A stretch of DNA of 32,266 nt from the NCBI RefSeq assembly GCF_000720175.1, contig NZ_JOIX01000082.1, forward strand, positions 1 through 32,266. The letters run 5' to 3'. Below the pieces are notes generated by a model. It did no database searches. It was not told the origin of the DNA and saw nothing but the letters and a program-made list of their open reading frames with translations. The DNA is from Streptomyces sp. NRRL S-337. GTDB taxonomy: Bacteria > Actinomycetota > Actinomycetes > Streptomycetales > Streptomycetaceae. Positions 22,489 through 31,792 of the stretch are shown piece after piece. How positions within the stretch are numbered: position 1 is the stretch's first letter; each line of letters opens with the position of its first letter. The position numbers and the translations under genes were made by a program.

Positions 22489-25472
22489 ACGGCGCCGTTC
22501 CCCAGCCCCTCTGCCAGTACCTCCGCCAGGTGCCGCCCCCGTCGGTCGCCGAGCTGCTGGAGCTGGGTGCGGCAGGAGAAGCCGTCCGCGAGGATCTCCG
22601 TGCCGGGCGTGGCCGCGCGTACGGCAGGCAGCAGCTGGTCCTCGGCGCAGGCGACCGACACGTCGTAGTGGCCGCGTTCGTAGCCGAAGTTGCCGGCGAG
22701 GCCGCAGCAGCCGCCGGAGAGGGTGCCGGTGAGGCCGGCGCGGGCGCGGAGGCGGCGGTCCGCGGCGTCGCCGAGGACCGCGTGCTGGTGGCAGTGCGTC
22801 TGGCCGGCGACCGGGCGGTCGAGGCGTGGCGGCTGCCAGGTGGGGGCGTACTGCTCCAGGGTCTCGGCGAAGGTGCGGACGGCGGAGGCGAGACGGGCGG
22901 CGCGGGGGTCGTCGGGGAGGAGTTCGGGGAGGTCGGTGCGGAGGGCCGCGGCGCAGCTCGGTTCGAGGACGACGAGCGGGCGGCCGGGCCGGAGGAGCGG
23001 GGACAGGACGTCGACGGTGCGGCGCATGACCCGGCGGGCCCGGTCGAGCTGGCCGGTGGAGACGTAGGTCAGGCCGCAGCACAGGGGGCGGTGGCGGCGG
23101 AGGCGGAGGCCGGGGCGGAGGGGGGCCGTCGGGGGGAGCATCGGGCGCAGGCCGGCGGCTTCCAGGACTTGGACGGCGGCGCGGCCGACCTGGGGTGCGA
23201 GGTGGTTGGTGAAGGTGTCGGGCCAGAGGATGACGGAGTGGCCGGCGGTGCCGCCCCCGGCACCTGTTGTACCCATGGCACCTCCGGCAACCGCGGCACC
23301 CCCGGCACCCGGGGAACCTTCCGCCCCCGCCGCACCCTCGGCCTCCGCGGTCCGCCGCCTGTCCCACCACCACCGGGTGAACGTCTCCGTGGCCAGTGCC
23401 GGCAGCGGCCGTTCCGGGGTGAGTCCGGCCAGGCGGGTGGCCAGGGTGGCGGCGAGGGGGGCGCGGGCCAGGGCGTTGACGGCGGGGGCGACGGGCGCCG
23501 CGAGGTGCAGCCACTCGGGCAGGCGGCCGAGCGCGTAGTGGGCGGCGGGGCGCAGCCGGCCCGCGTAGTGGTGGTGGAGGAATTCCGCCTTGTACGTGGC
23601 CATGTCCACGCCGACCGGGCAGTCGCTGCGGCAGCCCTTGCAGGAGAGGCAGAGGTCGAGGGCGTCGCGCACCTCGGGCGACCGCCAGCCGTCGGTGATC
23701 ACCTCGCCGGCCAGCATCTCGTGCAGGAGGCGGGCCCGGCCGCGGGTGGAGTGCTGTTCCTCGCCGGTGGCGCGGAAGGACGGGCACATGACGTCCGGGG
23801 AGCCGGGGGCGCTGGCGGCGTTGCGGCATTTGGCGACACCCACGCAGCGGCGGACGGCCGCGGTGAAGTCGCCGCCGTCGTGCGGGTAGCCGAAGGCGAC
23901 CGGCACCGGGTTCCTGGGGAGCGGGGCGAAGCGGAGGTTGTCGTCGAGCCGGGCCGGGCGGACGAGCATGCCGGGGTTGAGGCCGGTGGCCGGGTCCCAG
24001 AGGGCCTTGAAGTCCTCGAAGAGGCTCACCAGTTCGGGCCCGTACATCTTCGGCAGGAGCTCGGCGCGGGCCTGCCCGTCGCCGTGTTCGCCGGAGAGCG
24101 AGCCGCCGTGCGCGACGACCAGTTCGGCCAGGTCGTGGGAGAAGGCGCGGAAGCGGCGGATGCCGGGCGGGGTCAGCAGGTCGAAGTCGATGCGGATGTG
24201 GATGCAGCCGTCGCCGAAGTGGCCGTAGGGGGTGCCGCGCAGACCGTGCTGCGCCAGGAGGGCACGGAAGTCGCGCAGATAGGGGCCGAGCCGGGCGGGC
24301 GGGACGGCGCAGTCCTCCCAGCCGGGCCACGCCTCCGCGCCGTCCGGCATACGGGTCGCGGTGCCGGAGGCGTCCTCGCGGATCCGCCACAGTGTCCGCT
24401 GCCCGGCCGGGTCGGTGACGATCGTGTGGTCGGTGCTGCCGTCCGCGGCCGCCGCCCGGCCGAGCGCCTCGGCGCGGGCGGCCGCCTCCGCGGGGCTCGC
24501 ACCGCCCGTTTCCACGAACAGCCAGGCGCCGCCCCGGGGCAGCCCTTCCGCGTCGCCCACCAGATCGGCGGCCATCCCCTCGACCGTCAACGGCCGGTGG
24601 ACCAGCAGGGTGTGGGCGGCCTCGGCGGCGGCGCTCTCGTCGGGGTAGCCGAGGACGGCGAGCGCCCGGGCCGCCGGGGTCTCCACGAGCCGTACGGTCG
24701 CCTCGGTCAGCACGCCGAGGGTGCCCTCGCTGCCGGTGAGGGCGCGGGCCAGGTCGGTGCCCCGTTCCGGCAGCAGCGCGTCGAGGGCGTAACCGGAGAT
24801 GCGGCGGGGGAGGTCGGGGTAGCCGGTGCGCAGGAGCGCCAGTTCGCGGTCGACGAGGGCCTTCACGCCGCCTTGGAGGCGCGGCGGAAGACCGGTAGGG
24901 GCGCCGGTGGCGTCGGTGCCGCGGCCGGCCCGTACGCCCTCGCCGCCGTAGGTGAGCAGGGCCAGTTCGCGGACGTTGTCGGCCGTGGTGCCCCAGGCGA
25001 CCGAGTGCGAGCCGCAGGCGTTGTTGCCGATCATGCCGCCGAGGGTGCAGCGGCTGTGCGTGGACGGGTCGGGACCGAAGGTCAGCCCGTGGGCGCCGGC
25101 CGCCGCCCGCAGGTCGTCCAGGACCACACCGGGCTGGACGACGGCGGTGCGCGCCCCGGGATCCAGCGAAACGATCCGCCGCATGTGGCGGGTGAAGTCC
25201 AGGACCACGCCGACGCCGGTGGCCTGCCCCGCGATGCTGGTCCCGCCGCCCCGCGGCACCACGGGTACGCCGTGCTCCCGGCACACCCGTAGTGCCGAGG
25301 CGACGTCGTCGGCGTCCCTGGGGGCCACCACCGCCTGCGGCACCCGGCGGTAGTTGGACGCGTCCATCGTCATCAGCGCCCGGTCGGCCGCGGTGAACGA
25401 GACCTCCCCCCGCACCGCCGCCGACATCTCCCGCGCCAGGTCCCGCTGCTCCGTCTGCGTGCGCTCAGCCAT
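22485..25472 (-). CDS. FAD/Fe-S D-lactate dehydrogenase-like oxidoreductase (GlcD-GlcF fusion type)
   Basis: 995 residues. Residues 35-260 are an FAD-binding PCMH domain (PRGGGTSIAGQ at 73-83, FGPDPSTHSRCTLGGMIGNNACGSHS near 132-157). FAD_oxidase_C follows with HFGDGCIHIRI (418-428) and GEHGDGQAR (461-469). The C-terminal half has 4Fe-4S motifs CVGVAKC...CPSF and CLSCKGCRSDCP (608-619) and two CCG boxes (CC at 798-799 and 922-923). This is the single-chain FAD plus Fe-S architecture of D-lactate and D-2-hydroxyacid dehydrogenases, which feed electrons to the quinone pool. A 35-residue Gly/Ala insertion (710-744) is low complexity. It lies 27 bp downstream of the other flavoprotein gene and probably shares its transcript. 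The exact 2-hydroxyacid is unknown. Confidence 0.9.
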   Translation of the reverse strand: MAERTQTEQRDLAREMSAAVRGEVSFTAADRALMTMDASNYRRVPQAVVAPRDADDVASALRVCREHGVPVVPRGGGTSIAGQATGVGVVLDFTRHMRRIVSLDPGARTAVVQPGVVLDDLRAAAGAHGLTFGPDPSTHSRCTLGGMIGNNACGSHSVAWGTTADNVRELALLTYGGEGVRAGRGTDATGAPTGLPPRLQGGVKALVDRELALLRTGYPDLPRRISGYALDALLPERGTDLARALTGSEGTLGVLTEATVRLVETPAARALAVLGYPDESAAAEAAHTLLVHRPLTVEGMAADLVGDAEGLPRGGAWLFVETGGASPAEAAARAEALGRAAAADGSTDHTIVTDPAGQRTLWRIREDASGTATRMPDGAEAWPGWEDCAVPPARLGPYLRDFRALLAQHGLRGTPYGHFGDGCIHIRIDFDLLTPPGIRRFRAFSHDLAELVVAHGGSLSGEHGDGQARAELLPKMYGPELVSLFEDFKALWDPATGLNPGMLVRPARLDDNLRFAPLPRNPVPVAFGYPHDGGDFTAAVRRCVGVAKCRNAASAPGSPDVMCPSFRATGEEQHSTRGRARLLHEMLAGEVITDGWRSPEVRDALDLCLSCKGCRSDCPVGVDMATYKAEFLHHHYAGRLRPAAHYALGRLPEWLHLAAPVAPAVNALARAPLAATLATRLAGLTPERPLPALATETFTRWWWDRRRTAEAEGAAGAEGSPGAGGAAVAGGAMGTTGAGGGTAGHSVILWPDTFTNHLAPQVGRAAVQVLEAAGLRPMLPPTAPLRPGLRLRRHRPLCCGLTYVSTGQLDRARRVMRRTVDVLSPLLRPGRPLVVLEPSCAAALRTDLPELLPDDPRAARLASAVRTFAETLEQYAPTWQPPRLDRPVAGQTHCHQHAVLGDAADRRLRARAGLTGTLSGGCCGLAGNFGYERGHYDVSVACAEDQLLPAVRAATPGTEILADGFSCRTQLQQLGDRRGRHLAEVLAEGLGNGAV

Positions 25473-25499
25473 GTCTCCAGCCTGCCCACTGGGGCGGGG

Positions 25500-26981
25500 T
25501 CATGCGACGGCCGGCGTGCGCTCGCGCGTGGCGGCCGCGGCCGGGTGGAAACGGAAGAGGTCGCGCGGATCGAGGCGGGACTTGAGGGCGGCGAGCCGGC
25601 GGCGCGCGTCGGCGTCGTGGACGCTGCGGGCGACCTCCGCGGCGTCCGGCCGCTCCCCGTGGCGGCCGAAGAGGAAGTTCACGCTCCGGCCGAGCCGCCA
25701 GGGCTCGACGGCGGCCAGCGCCTCGGCGTGCAGGGCCCGTACGGTCCCCAGGTCGTCGCCCTGGAGCGGCGAGAGGACACGCAGCGCGTAACGGGCGGCG
25801 CGGTGGCCGACCGTACCGGCGCCGGACCGGGCGGCCAGGGCACCGCCGAGGTGGTTGAGCTGGACCACGCACATCGCCGGCGCGGCCGGCCCGGTGAGCC
25901 GTGCCACCCGGCGCAGCGCGGCCGCGTCCAGGTCGCTGAGCAGCGCGTTGTCGCCGTCGTAGGCGTGCGGGTCGCTGGGATCGCGGTGGATGGTGTGCGA
26001 CTCCTCGTACGGCATCTCGCGCAGGTCGTCGCTGACCCGCGGGCCCACCGCCCGCAGCGGTGCGACCAGTTGCTCGCCCCGCTCCGCGCTGCCCGTGTAC
26101 GCGATGCGGACGTGCGCGAGGTGCCGGCCGCGCAGCCGCTCCGGCAGCTGCGGCAGGTCGGGGTAGGCGATCAGGGCGACGGAGGAGGTCAGTTCGTCGG
26201 GGACGGTCCCGGTCCAGCGCAGGTACGCGGCCAGTACGTCGTCGAGGTGCTCGGCGCCGAACACCAGCTGGCCGCCGTAGAGCCGGGCCACCGGCATCAG
26301 CGCGAACTCCATCGCGGTGACCACGCCGAGCCCGTGGCCGCCGCCGAGCAGCGCCCCGAACAGCTCGGGGTCCCCCTCGGCGGTGAGGTGGCGCAGCCGG
26401 CCGTCGGCGGTGACCAGGTCGACGGCGCGGACGTGGTCGGCGGCATAGCCGTAGGTGCGGGCCAGCACGCCCACCCCGCCTCCGAGGGTGTACGAGATGA
26501 CGCCGACGCCCGGGGACGAGCCGTTGAGCGGCGCGAGCCCGTGCGGGGTGGCCGCCTCGACGACCTGGCCCCACACCGCGCCGGCCTCCGCCCGCGCGGT
26601 GCGGCCCACCGGATCGACCGTGACCCGGGCCATCCGCCTGGTGGTGATCAGCAGCCCGCCGTCGGTGCCGGCGGCCAGGCCGTGCCCGGTGGCCTGCACG
26701 GCGACCGGCAGGCCGTGCGCGCCGGCGAACCGCACCGCGGCGACCACGTCGTCGGCGCCCGCCGCCCCGACGACGACGGCCGGCCGGTGCGGGTTGGCCA
26801 GCTGGAAGCCGGTGCGCTCGGCGTCGTAGCCGTCGTAGCCGTCGTCGCCGGGGAGCAGGACGGGGCCGCGGACGGCCCGGGCGAGGGCCGCGGTGTCGAG
26901 CGCGGGGCCGTCGAGCGCGGCGGTGCCGAACGTGGTGGGGGCCGGGGCGGCGGGCTGCGGGGCGAGGTCGTTGATCTCCAT
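25500..26981 (-). CDS. BBE-type FAD-linked oxidoreductase
   Basis: 493 residues, berberine-bridge/oligosaccharide-oxidase family. The FAD-binding PCMH domain spans 65-245: RPAVVVGAAGADDVVAAVRF, then VQATGHGLAAGTDG with His100 as the likely 8-alpha-histidyl FAD ligand, and YTLGGGVGVLARTYGYAADHVRAVDLVTADG. Where bicovalent members have a cysteine before the VGV of this loop there is Ser155-Ser156, so FAD is probably bound by one covalent bond. A C-terminal BBE segment (SVNFLF ... RLDPRDLFRFHP) closes it. The start is ATG 26981 rather than GTG 27011, which would read through the divergent promoter region. It is followed 27 bp later by the D-lactate dehydrogenase-like gene. The substrate is unknown: sugars, alkaloids and antibiotics are all possible. 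Regulator control by the divergent WYL gene is likely. Confidence 0.88.
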   Translation of the reverse strand: MEINDLAPQPAAPAPTTFGTAALDGPALDTAALARAVRGPVLLPGDDGYDGYDAERTGFQLANPHRPAVVVGAAGADDVVAAVRFAGAHGLPVAVQATGHGLAAGTDGGLLITTRRMARVTVDPVGRTARAEAGAVWGQVVEAATPHGLAPLNGSSPGVGVISYTLGGGVGVLARTYGYAADHVRAVDLVTADGRLRHLTAEGDPELFGALLGGGHGLGVVTAMEFALMPVARLYGGQLVFGAEHLDDVLAAYLRWTGTVPDELTSSVALIAYPDLPQLPERLRGRHLAHVRIAYTGSAERGEQLVAPLRAVGPRVSDDLREMPYEESHTIHRDPSDPHAYDGDNALLSDLDAAALRRVARLTGPAAPAMCVVQLNHLGGALAARSGAGTVGHRAARYALRVLSPLQGDDLGTVRALHAEALAAVEPWRLGRSVNFLFGRHGERPDAAEVARSVHDADARRRLAALKSRLDPRDLFRFHPAAAATRERTPAVA

Positions 26982-27000
26982 GCCCCGCACTCTCGTGGCA

Positions 27001-27034
27001 TAAGTTGACACCAGCCGTCATATATAAATCGGGT
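27001..27034. promoter_or_regulatory. Shared divergent promoter/operator region of WYL regulator and FAD oxidase
   Basis: TGAC (27006-27009) and GTCA (27017-27020) form an inverted repeat with 7 bp between. TATAAA at 27023-27028 is 6 nt before GTG 27035 and is a leaderless -10 for the regulator gene; on the minus strand the same AT tract reads TTATATATGACGG and can serve the FAD-oxidase direction. The overlap would let one bound regulator control both directions. Confidence 0.5.
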
Positions 27035-28042
27035 GTGAAGTCGGACCGTCTGCTGTCGATCCTGCTGCTGCTCCAGACCCGCGGCCGGGTCCCGGCCCGG
27101 GAGCTCGCCGAGCGGCTGGAGGTCTCCCCCCGCACCGTCTACCGCGACGTCGAGGCGCTGTCGGCGGCCGGCGTGCCGGTCTACGCCGAGCGCGGCCGGC
27201 ACGGCGGCATCGCGCTGCTGCCCGGCTTCCGCACCGACGTCACCGGGATGACCACCGACGAGGCGCGCGCCCTGTTCGTCCTGGCCGCGCAGGGCGCCCA
27301 CACCGCCCTCGGACTGGACGAAGCGCTCGGTTCGGCGCTGCGCAAGGTGATGGCGGCACTGCCCGCCCCGCACCGGCCGGCCGCGGAACTGACCGGCCGC
27401 CGCATCCTCGTCGACCCGGACCGCTGGCTCGGCGGCCCCCGCCCGGCGGCCGACCTGGACGCGCTGCAGACCGCCGTCTTCAGCGACCTGCGGCTGCGCA
27501 TCCGGTACCGCCACAGCGGCGGGACCCGCCTGCGGACGTACACCGTCGACCCCTACGGGCTGGTCGCGAAGGCCGGCACCTGGTACCTCGTCGCGGACCG
27601 GCGCGGCCGGCCGCAGCTGTTCCGGGCCGACCGGGTGGCGTCCGCGGCCGTCACCGACGCCCCGGTGCGGCGCCGGCCGGGCGTGGAACTGGCCGAGGTC
27701 TGGCAGCAACTGCGCCGCCAGGTCGAGGACCGGCCCGCGGACGTCCGGGTGACCGCCCGGATCCGCCGCGACCGGCTGGACCTCGCGGTACGGATCCTGG
27801 GCGGCGCACTGACCGGACCGCCCCGTACGGGTGACCCGGACGGACCCGGGAACGGGCACGGCGACGGGGACGAGGAGTGGGCCGTCATCGAGGTGGCCTT
27901 CCCCGTGCTGCCCGCCGTGCGGCAGCTGCTGCAGTTCGGCGACGCGCTGGAGGTGCTCGATCCGCCCGAGGCCCGCCGGGTGCTGGCCGAGGCCGCGGCC
28001 GGCATCGGCGCCCTCTACGCCGCCGACCCACCGCCCCCGTAG
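27035..28042 (+). CDS. WYL-domain transcriptional regulator (HTH_11 type)
   Basis: 335 residues. Residues 3-55 are a winged helix-turn-helix of DeoR-like HTH_11 type (LLSILLLLQTRGRVPAREL, ERLEVSPRTVYRDVEAL, GVPVYAERGRHGG). The WYL domain runs from about 150 (IRYRHSGGTRLRTYTVDPYGLV, TWYLVADRRGRPQLFRADRV), a ligand-sensing Sm-like fold; a WCX-type C-terminal part follows with a disordered Gly/Asp-rich loop (TGDPDGPGNGHGDGDEE). GTG 27035 is chosen for its leaderless -10 TATAAA. It diverges from the FAD-oxidase gene and probably regulates that pair and itself. The effector, possibly a small anionic or nucleotide ligand as in other WYL proteins, is unknown. Confidence 0.92.
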   Translation: MKSDRLLSILLLLQTRGRVPARELAERLEVSPRTVYRDVEALSAAGVPVYAERGRHGGIALLPGFRTDVTGMTTDEARALFVLAAQGAHTALGLDEALGSALRKVMAALPAPHRPAAELTGRRILVDPDRWLGGPRPAADLDALQTAVFSDLRLRIRYRHSGGTRLRTYTVDPYGLVAKAGTWYLVADRRGRPQLFRADRVASAAVTDAPVRRRPGVELAEVWQQLRRQVEDRPADVRVTARIRRDRLDLAVRILGGALTGPPRTGDPDGPGNGHGDGDEEWAVIEVAFPVLPAVRQLLQFGDALEVLDPPEARRVLAEAAAGIGALYAADPPPP

Positions 28043-28059
28043 CCGTAGCCCAAAGCCCA

Positions 28060-28074
28060 CCACCGCCCCGGTGG
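28060..28074 (+). terminator. Short hairpin after the WYL gene
   Basis: CCACCG (28060-28065) and CGGTGG (28069-28074) with a CCC loop, 18 bp after the stop codon. A modest 6-bp stem. Confidence 0.35.
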
Positions 28075-28182
28075 CCCACCGCGGCCCGCGTGGCCCCCGG
28101 CCGCCCGCACCGCCCGGCCTCCGCACCGTCCGGCCTTCCCGCCGCGCCGTGGCGGCCCGTCCACGGACGACGCGCCGCCATC

Positions 28183-29355
<1,173 letters not shown>

Positions 29356-29378
29356 CGGCAGGTTCCGAGCCGCACCTT

Positions 29379-29416
29379 GCGACAGGCTCCGGCGGGCGAC
29401 CGCCGGGGCCTGTCGC
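29379..29416 (+). terminator. Terminator of serC with GCGA loop
   Basis: GCGACAGGC (29379-29387) pairs with GCCTGTCGC (29408-29416). Inside, one T-G pair and CCGGCGG/CCGCCGG continue the stem to a GNRA-type loop GCGA (29396-29399), giving a stem of 17 bp. It starts 24 nt past the serC stop. Confidence 0.88.
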
Positions 29417-29535
29417 ATGCCCGGTGCCGGCCCGGCGCCGTCCGGCCACGACCGCCCGAACGGGCCGCCGGAGCACCACCCGTACGGCGGCATCGCGGAG
29501 TGACGAAACCACCCCGGATATGCCTGTATGGGGGC

Positions 29536-29946
29536 ATGACGACTCCCCCCAGCCCCGGCCTCGCCCCCTTCGAGCGGCAAGGGGCGGTCCTGCTGACCAC
29601 CTACAAGCGGGACGGCACCGGCGTCGGCACCCCGGTCAACCTCGCCGTCGACGGGGACCACGCCTACTTCCGCACGTACGGCAGCGCCGGCAAGGCCAAG
29701 CGGATGCGGAACTTCCCGGACGTGGAGATCTGCGCCTGCACCTGGCGCGGCCGACCCACCGGCCCCACCCTCAACGCCCGGGTGCGGCTGCTGGACCCGC
29801 AGACCCGCGAATACCGCCGGGCCGAGCGCTCCCTGACCCGGAAATACCCGCTCATCCACGGCCTGTTGGTGCCCCTGCTGCACCGGCTGAAGCGGGAGCG
29901 CACCCTGCACTACGAACTGCGGCCGGCGCCGGAGGGCTCCTCCTAG
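29536..29946 (+). CDS. PPOX-class F420-dependent oxidoreductase-like protein
   Basis: 136 residues, single split-barrel flavin/deazaflavin-binding domain as in the Rv2061 family of probable F420-dependent enzymes. Visible: GAVLLTTYKRDGTGVGTPVNLAVDGD, AYFRTYGSAGKAKRMRNFPDVEI, GPTLNARVRLLD and LTRKYPLIHGLL. It has no other domain. The ATG at 29536 gives the expected length; the frame is open upstream but has no homology. No convincing ribosome site: GGGGG directly abuts the ATG. Convergent with the propeller-like gene, only 10 bp apart. Cofactor (F420 or FMN) and substrate cannot be told from sequence. Confidence 0.85.
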   Translation: MTTPPSPGLAPFERQGAVLLTTYKRDGTGVGTPVNLAVDGDHAYFRTYGSAGKAKRMRNFPDVEICACTWRGRPTGPTLNARVRLLDPQTREYRRAERSLTRKYPLIHGLLVPLLHRLKRERTLHYELRPAPEGSS

Positions 29947-29956
29947 GGCGCCCCGC

Positions 29957-30979
29957 CTACGAACGCCGCCGCAGCAGCCTGCGCACCACCACGACCAAAG
30001 CCGTCGCCACCGCCAGGACGAGCGCCCCCTTGGCGTAACTCGGCCCGAGCTCCTTGCCGCCCGAACTCCCCTTGCCTGAAGGGGAGTTGCCCGAGCCGCC
30101 CGACTTCCCGCCGTCCTCCCCGTCACCCGCCCGGGCCGAGTCCGGCAGCTGGCCGCCGCTCAGGCCGACCGGCGTGACGTCACTGTCCCGGCCCTCCGAG
30201 CCGTACATCAGCGTCCGGCCGTCGGGGGTGAAGGTGACCGATTCGCCCTGCTGCTGGATCGGCACGCCCACACTGCCGAGGTCCTCGGGGCGGCCGTGCG
30301 CCCAGCGGAAGATCCGCGCGCCGAAGTAGCCACGCAGCACCAGCCGGGTGCCGTCGGGGGAGAACGCGCCGTCCGTCACCCACAGCTCGGCCGGCGCGAC
30401 CTTGCGGAAGGTGTTGGTGCCGGAGGAGGTGAGGTGCCGCGGGCCCTCGTAGAGCGCGCCGGTGCCGTCCTGCTTCTTGCTGGCGAGGTAGACCCGGCCG
30501 GTCCGGGGATGCACCATCAGCGCCTCGGCGTCCCGCGGGCCGTCGGCGTACTTCACGGTGTACTGGGTCGCGGTCACCGTCGCGTCGCGCAGCCGCTTCG
30601 GCTCCGGGAAGCGGTAGATCCACACGTGGTTCCAGCTGCCGCCGAGGTTGTCGCCGATGTCGCCGAGGTAGAGGTCGCCGTCCGGGCCGAGCGAGATCGC
30701 CTCGACGTCACGCGGCGCCCCGATGCCGCGCAGGGTGATCCGGGCGACGGTCCGGCCCGTCCGGCCGTCCACGGCGTAGACGTAGGGGCCGTCGTCGCTG
30801 TCGTTGTGGGTCCAGTAGATGCCGGGGTGCGCGCGGCTGGCGGCCAGGCCGCTGGACTCGGTGATCCTCGGATCGCCGATCGTGAAGCCGTCCGGCTCAT
30901 CGGCGGCGGCCGGCACCACCGCCACCGCCCCCACCCACAAGGCCCCCGCGGCACCGGCCGCGCACAGAAGCGAACGCAT
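29957..30979 (-). CDS. Secreted, C-terminally anchored WD40/propeller-like protein
   Basis: 340 residues. Signal peptide 1-26 (MRSLLCAAGAAGALWVGAVAVVPAAADE, cleavage near AAA-DE). The body contains repeated propeller-blade strands: SGLAASRAHPGIYWTHNDSDD, PRDVEAISLGPDGDLYLGDIGD, PRDAEALMVHPRTGRVYLASKK, AFSPDGTRLVLRGYFGARIFRW, ESVTFTPDGRTLMYGSEG. A Ser/Gly/Lys stalk (about 285-315) leads to a membrane helix GALVLAVATALVVVV and basic end RRLLRRRS, so the propeller should lie on the cell-surface side. The HNDSDD and GDIGDN acidic patches suggest metal binding. ATG 30979 has the -10-like CAGTCT 6 nt upstream. It diverges from an SGNH hydrolase gene. The ligand or enzyme function is unknown. Confidence 0.85.
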   Translation of the reverse strand: MRSLLCAAGAAGALWVGAVAVVPAAADEPDGFTIGDPRITESSGLAASRAHPGIYWTHNDSDDGPYVYAVDGRTGRTVARITLRGIGAPRDVEAISLGPDGDLYLGDIGDNLGGSWNHVWIYRFPEPKRLRDATVTATQYTVKYADGPRDAEALMVHPRTGRVYLASKKQDGTGALYEGPRHLTSSGTNTFRKVAPAELWVTDGAFSPDGTRLVLRGYFGARIFRWAHGRPEDLGSVGVPIQQQGESVTFTPDGRTLMYGSEGRDSDVTPVGLSGGQLPDSARAGDGEDGGKSGGSGNSPSGKGSSGGKELGPSYAKGALVLAVATALVVVVRRLLRRRS

Positions 30980-31102
30980 GGGCACAGACTGCCATCCGCG
31001 GGGCCGGGCGCGGACCCGGGAGGCCACGTCGGCGGCCCGGGCGCACCGGGCGTGGCCAGCGTCACGTACCCCGCAGTAGGGGTTCTCGGACATCATTGCC
31101 GG

Positions 31103-31792
31103 ATGAGGATCATGTTCGTCGGCGACTCGATGACGATCGGGAGCGCCGGCGATTTCACCTGGCGATACCGGATGTGGCAGCACCTGAACGCCTGCTTCGG
31201 CGGCCCGTACCGCATCGTCGGGCCGCGCCGGACGCTCCACGAACCGGCCGAGGACGCCGCCACCTCGCACGCCTACCGCGACCCGGACTTCCCCGAATCC
31301 GCCCGCGCGCACCTCGCCGGGTGGGGCGAGGGCTGGCTGCACATGGCGCCGGTGATCGGCGAGACGGTACGCCGGCACCGGGCCGACACCCTGCTGGTCT
31401 CGCTCGGCCTGATAGACCTCGGCTTCTACACCAACGCCGCCCAGACGGCACAGAACGTCCGCGAGTTCGTGGCGGGCGCACGAGCCGCGGCGCCGCACAT
31501 ACGGGCGGTGCTGATGCCGGTCATCCCCAACGTACGGGCCGCGGCGGACCCGGCGTTCGGCGCGGAGTGCGCACACTTCAACGAACTGCTGGCCAAGGCC
31601 GTCGCCGATCTCTCCACCCCCACCTCACCGCTGCTACTGGCCTCCGAGCCGGCAGGCTGGCACATCGACCTGGCCACGTACGACGGCACGCACCCCTCCG
31701 AACGGGGCGAACACCTCCTCGCGGCATCCTTCGCCGACGCGATGCACCAGGGCTGGGGCCTGGGCCGCCCCTACGAGGCCCTCCGGGGGTGA
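31103..31792 (+). CDS. SGNH/GDSL-family hydrolase
   Basis: 229 residues. Block I is IMFVGDSMT (Ser9, catalytic). The terminal block is DGTHPSERGEH (Asp194, His197), completing Asp/His of the triad. The Gly block is less clear, and block III, normally G-x-N-D, reads SLGLIDLGF here with the expected Asn replaced. GWGEGWLHMAP and MPVIPNVRAA are other conserved parts. No signal peptide is visible, so it is probably cytosolic or exported by another route. Start: ATG 31103 as is typical of the family; the ATG at 31112 has GATGAGG 4 nt before it and is possible. Divergent from the propeller-like gene. Substrate unknown: esters, acyl chains or glycans are typical for the family. Confidence 0.85.
   Translation: MRIMFVGDSMTIGSAGDFTWRYRMWQHLNACFGGPYRIVGPRRTLHEPAEDAATSHAYRDPDFPESARAHLAGWGEGWLHMAPVIGETVRRHRADTLLVSLGLIDLGFYTNAAQTAQNVREFVAGARAAAPHIRAVLMPVIPNVRAAADPAFGAECAHFNELLAKAVADLSTPTSPLLLASEPAGWHIDLATYDGTHPSERGEHLLAASFADAMHQGWGLGRPYEALRG

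Noticed and set aside
22530..25292. 920-codon plus-strand frame opposite the FAD/Fe-S gene
   Set aside because: Antisense shadow: Gly/Ala/Val-rich composition, while the minus strand has clear FAD and Fe-S motifs over the same bases.
27005..27010. TTGACA as a -35 box for the WYL regulator
   Set aside because: It is only 12 bp from the TATAAA -10, too short for a standard promoter; kept as part of a possible operator instead.
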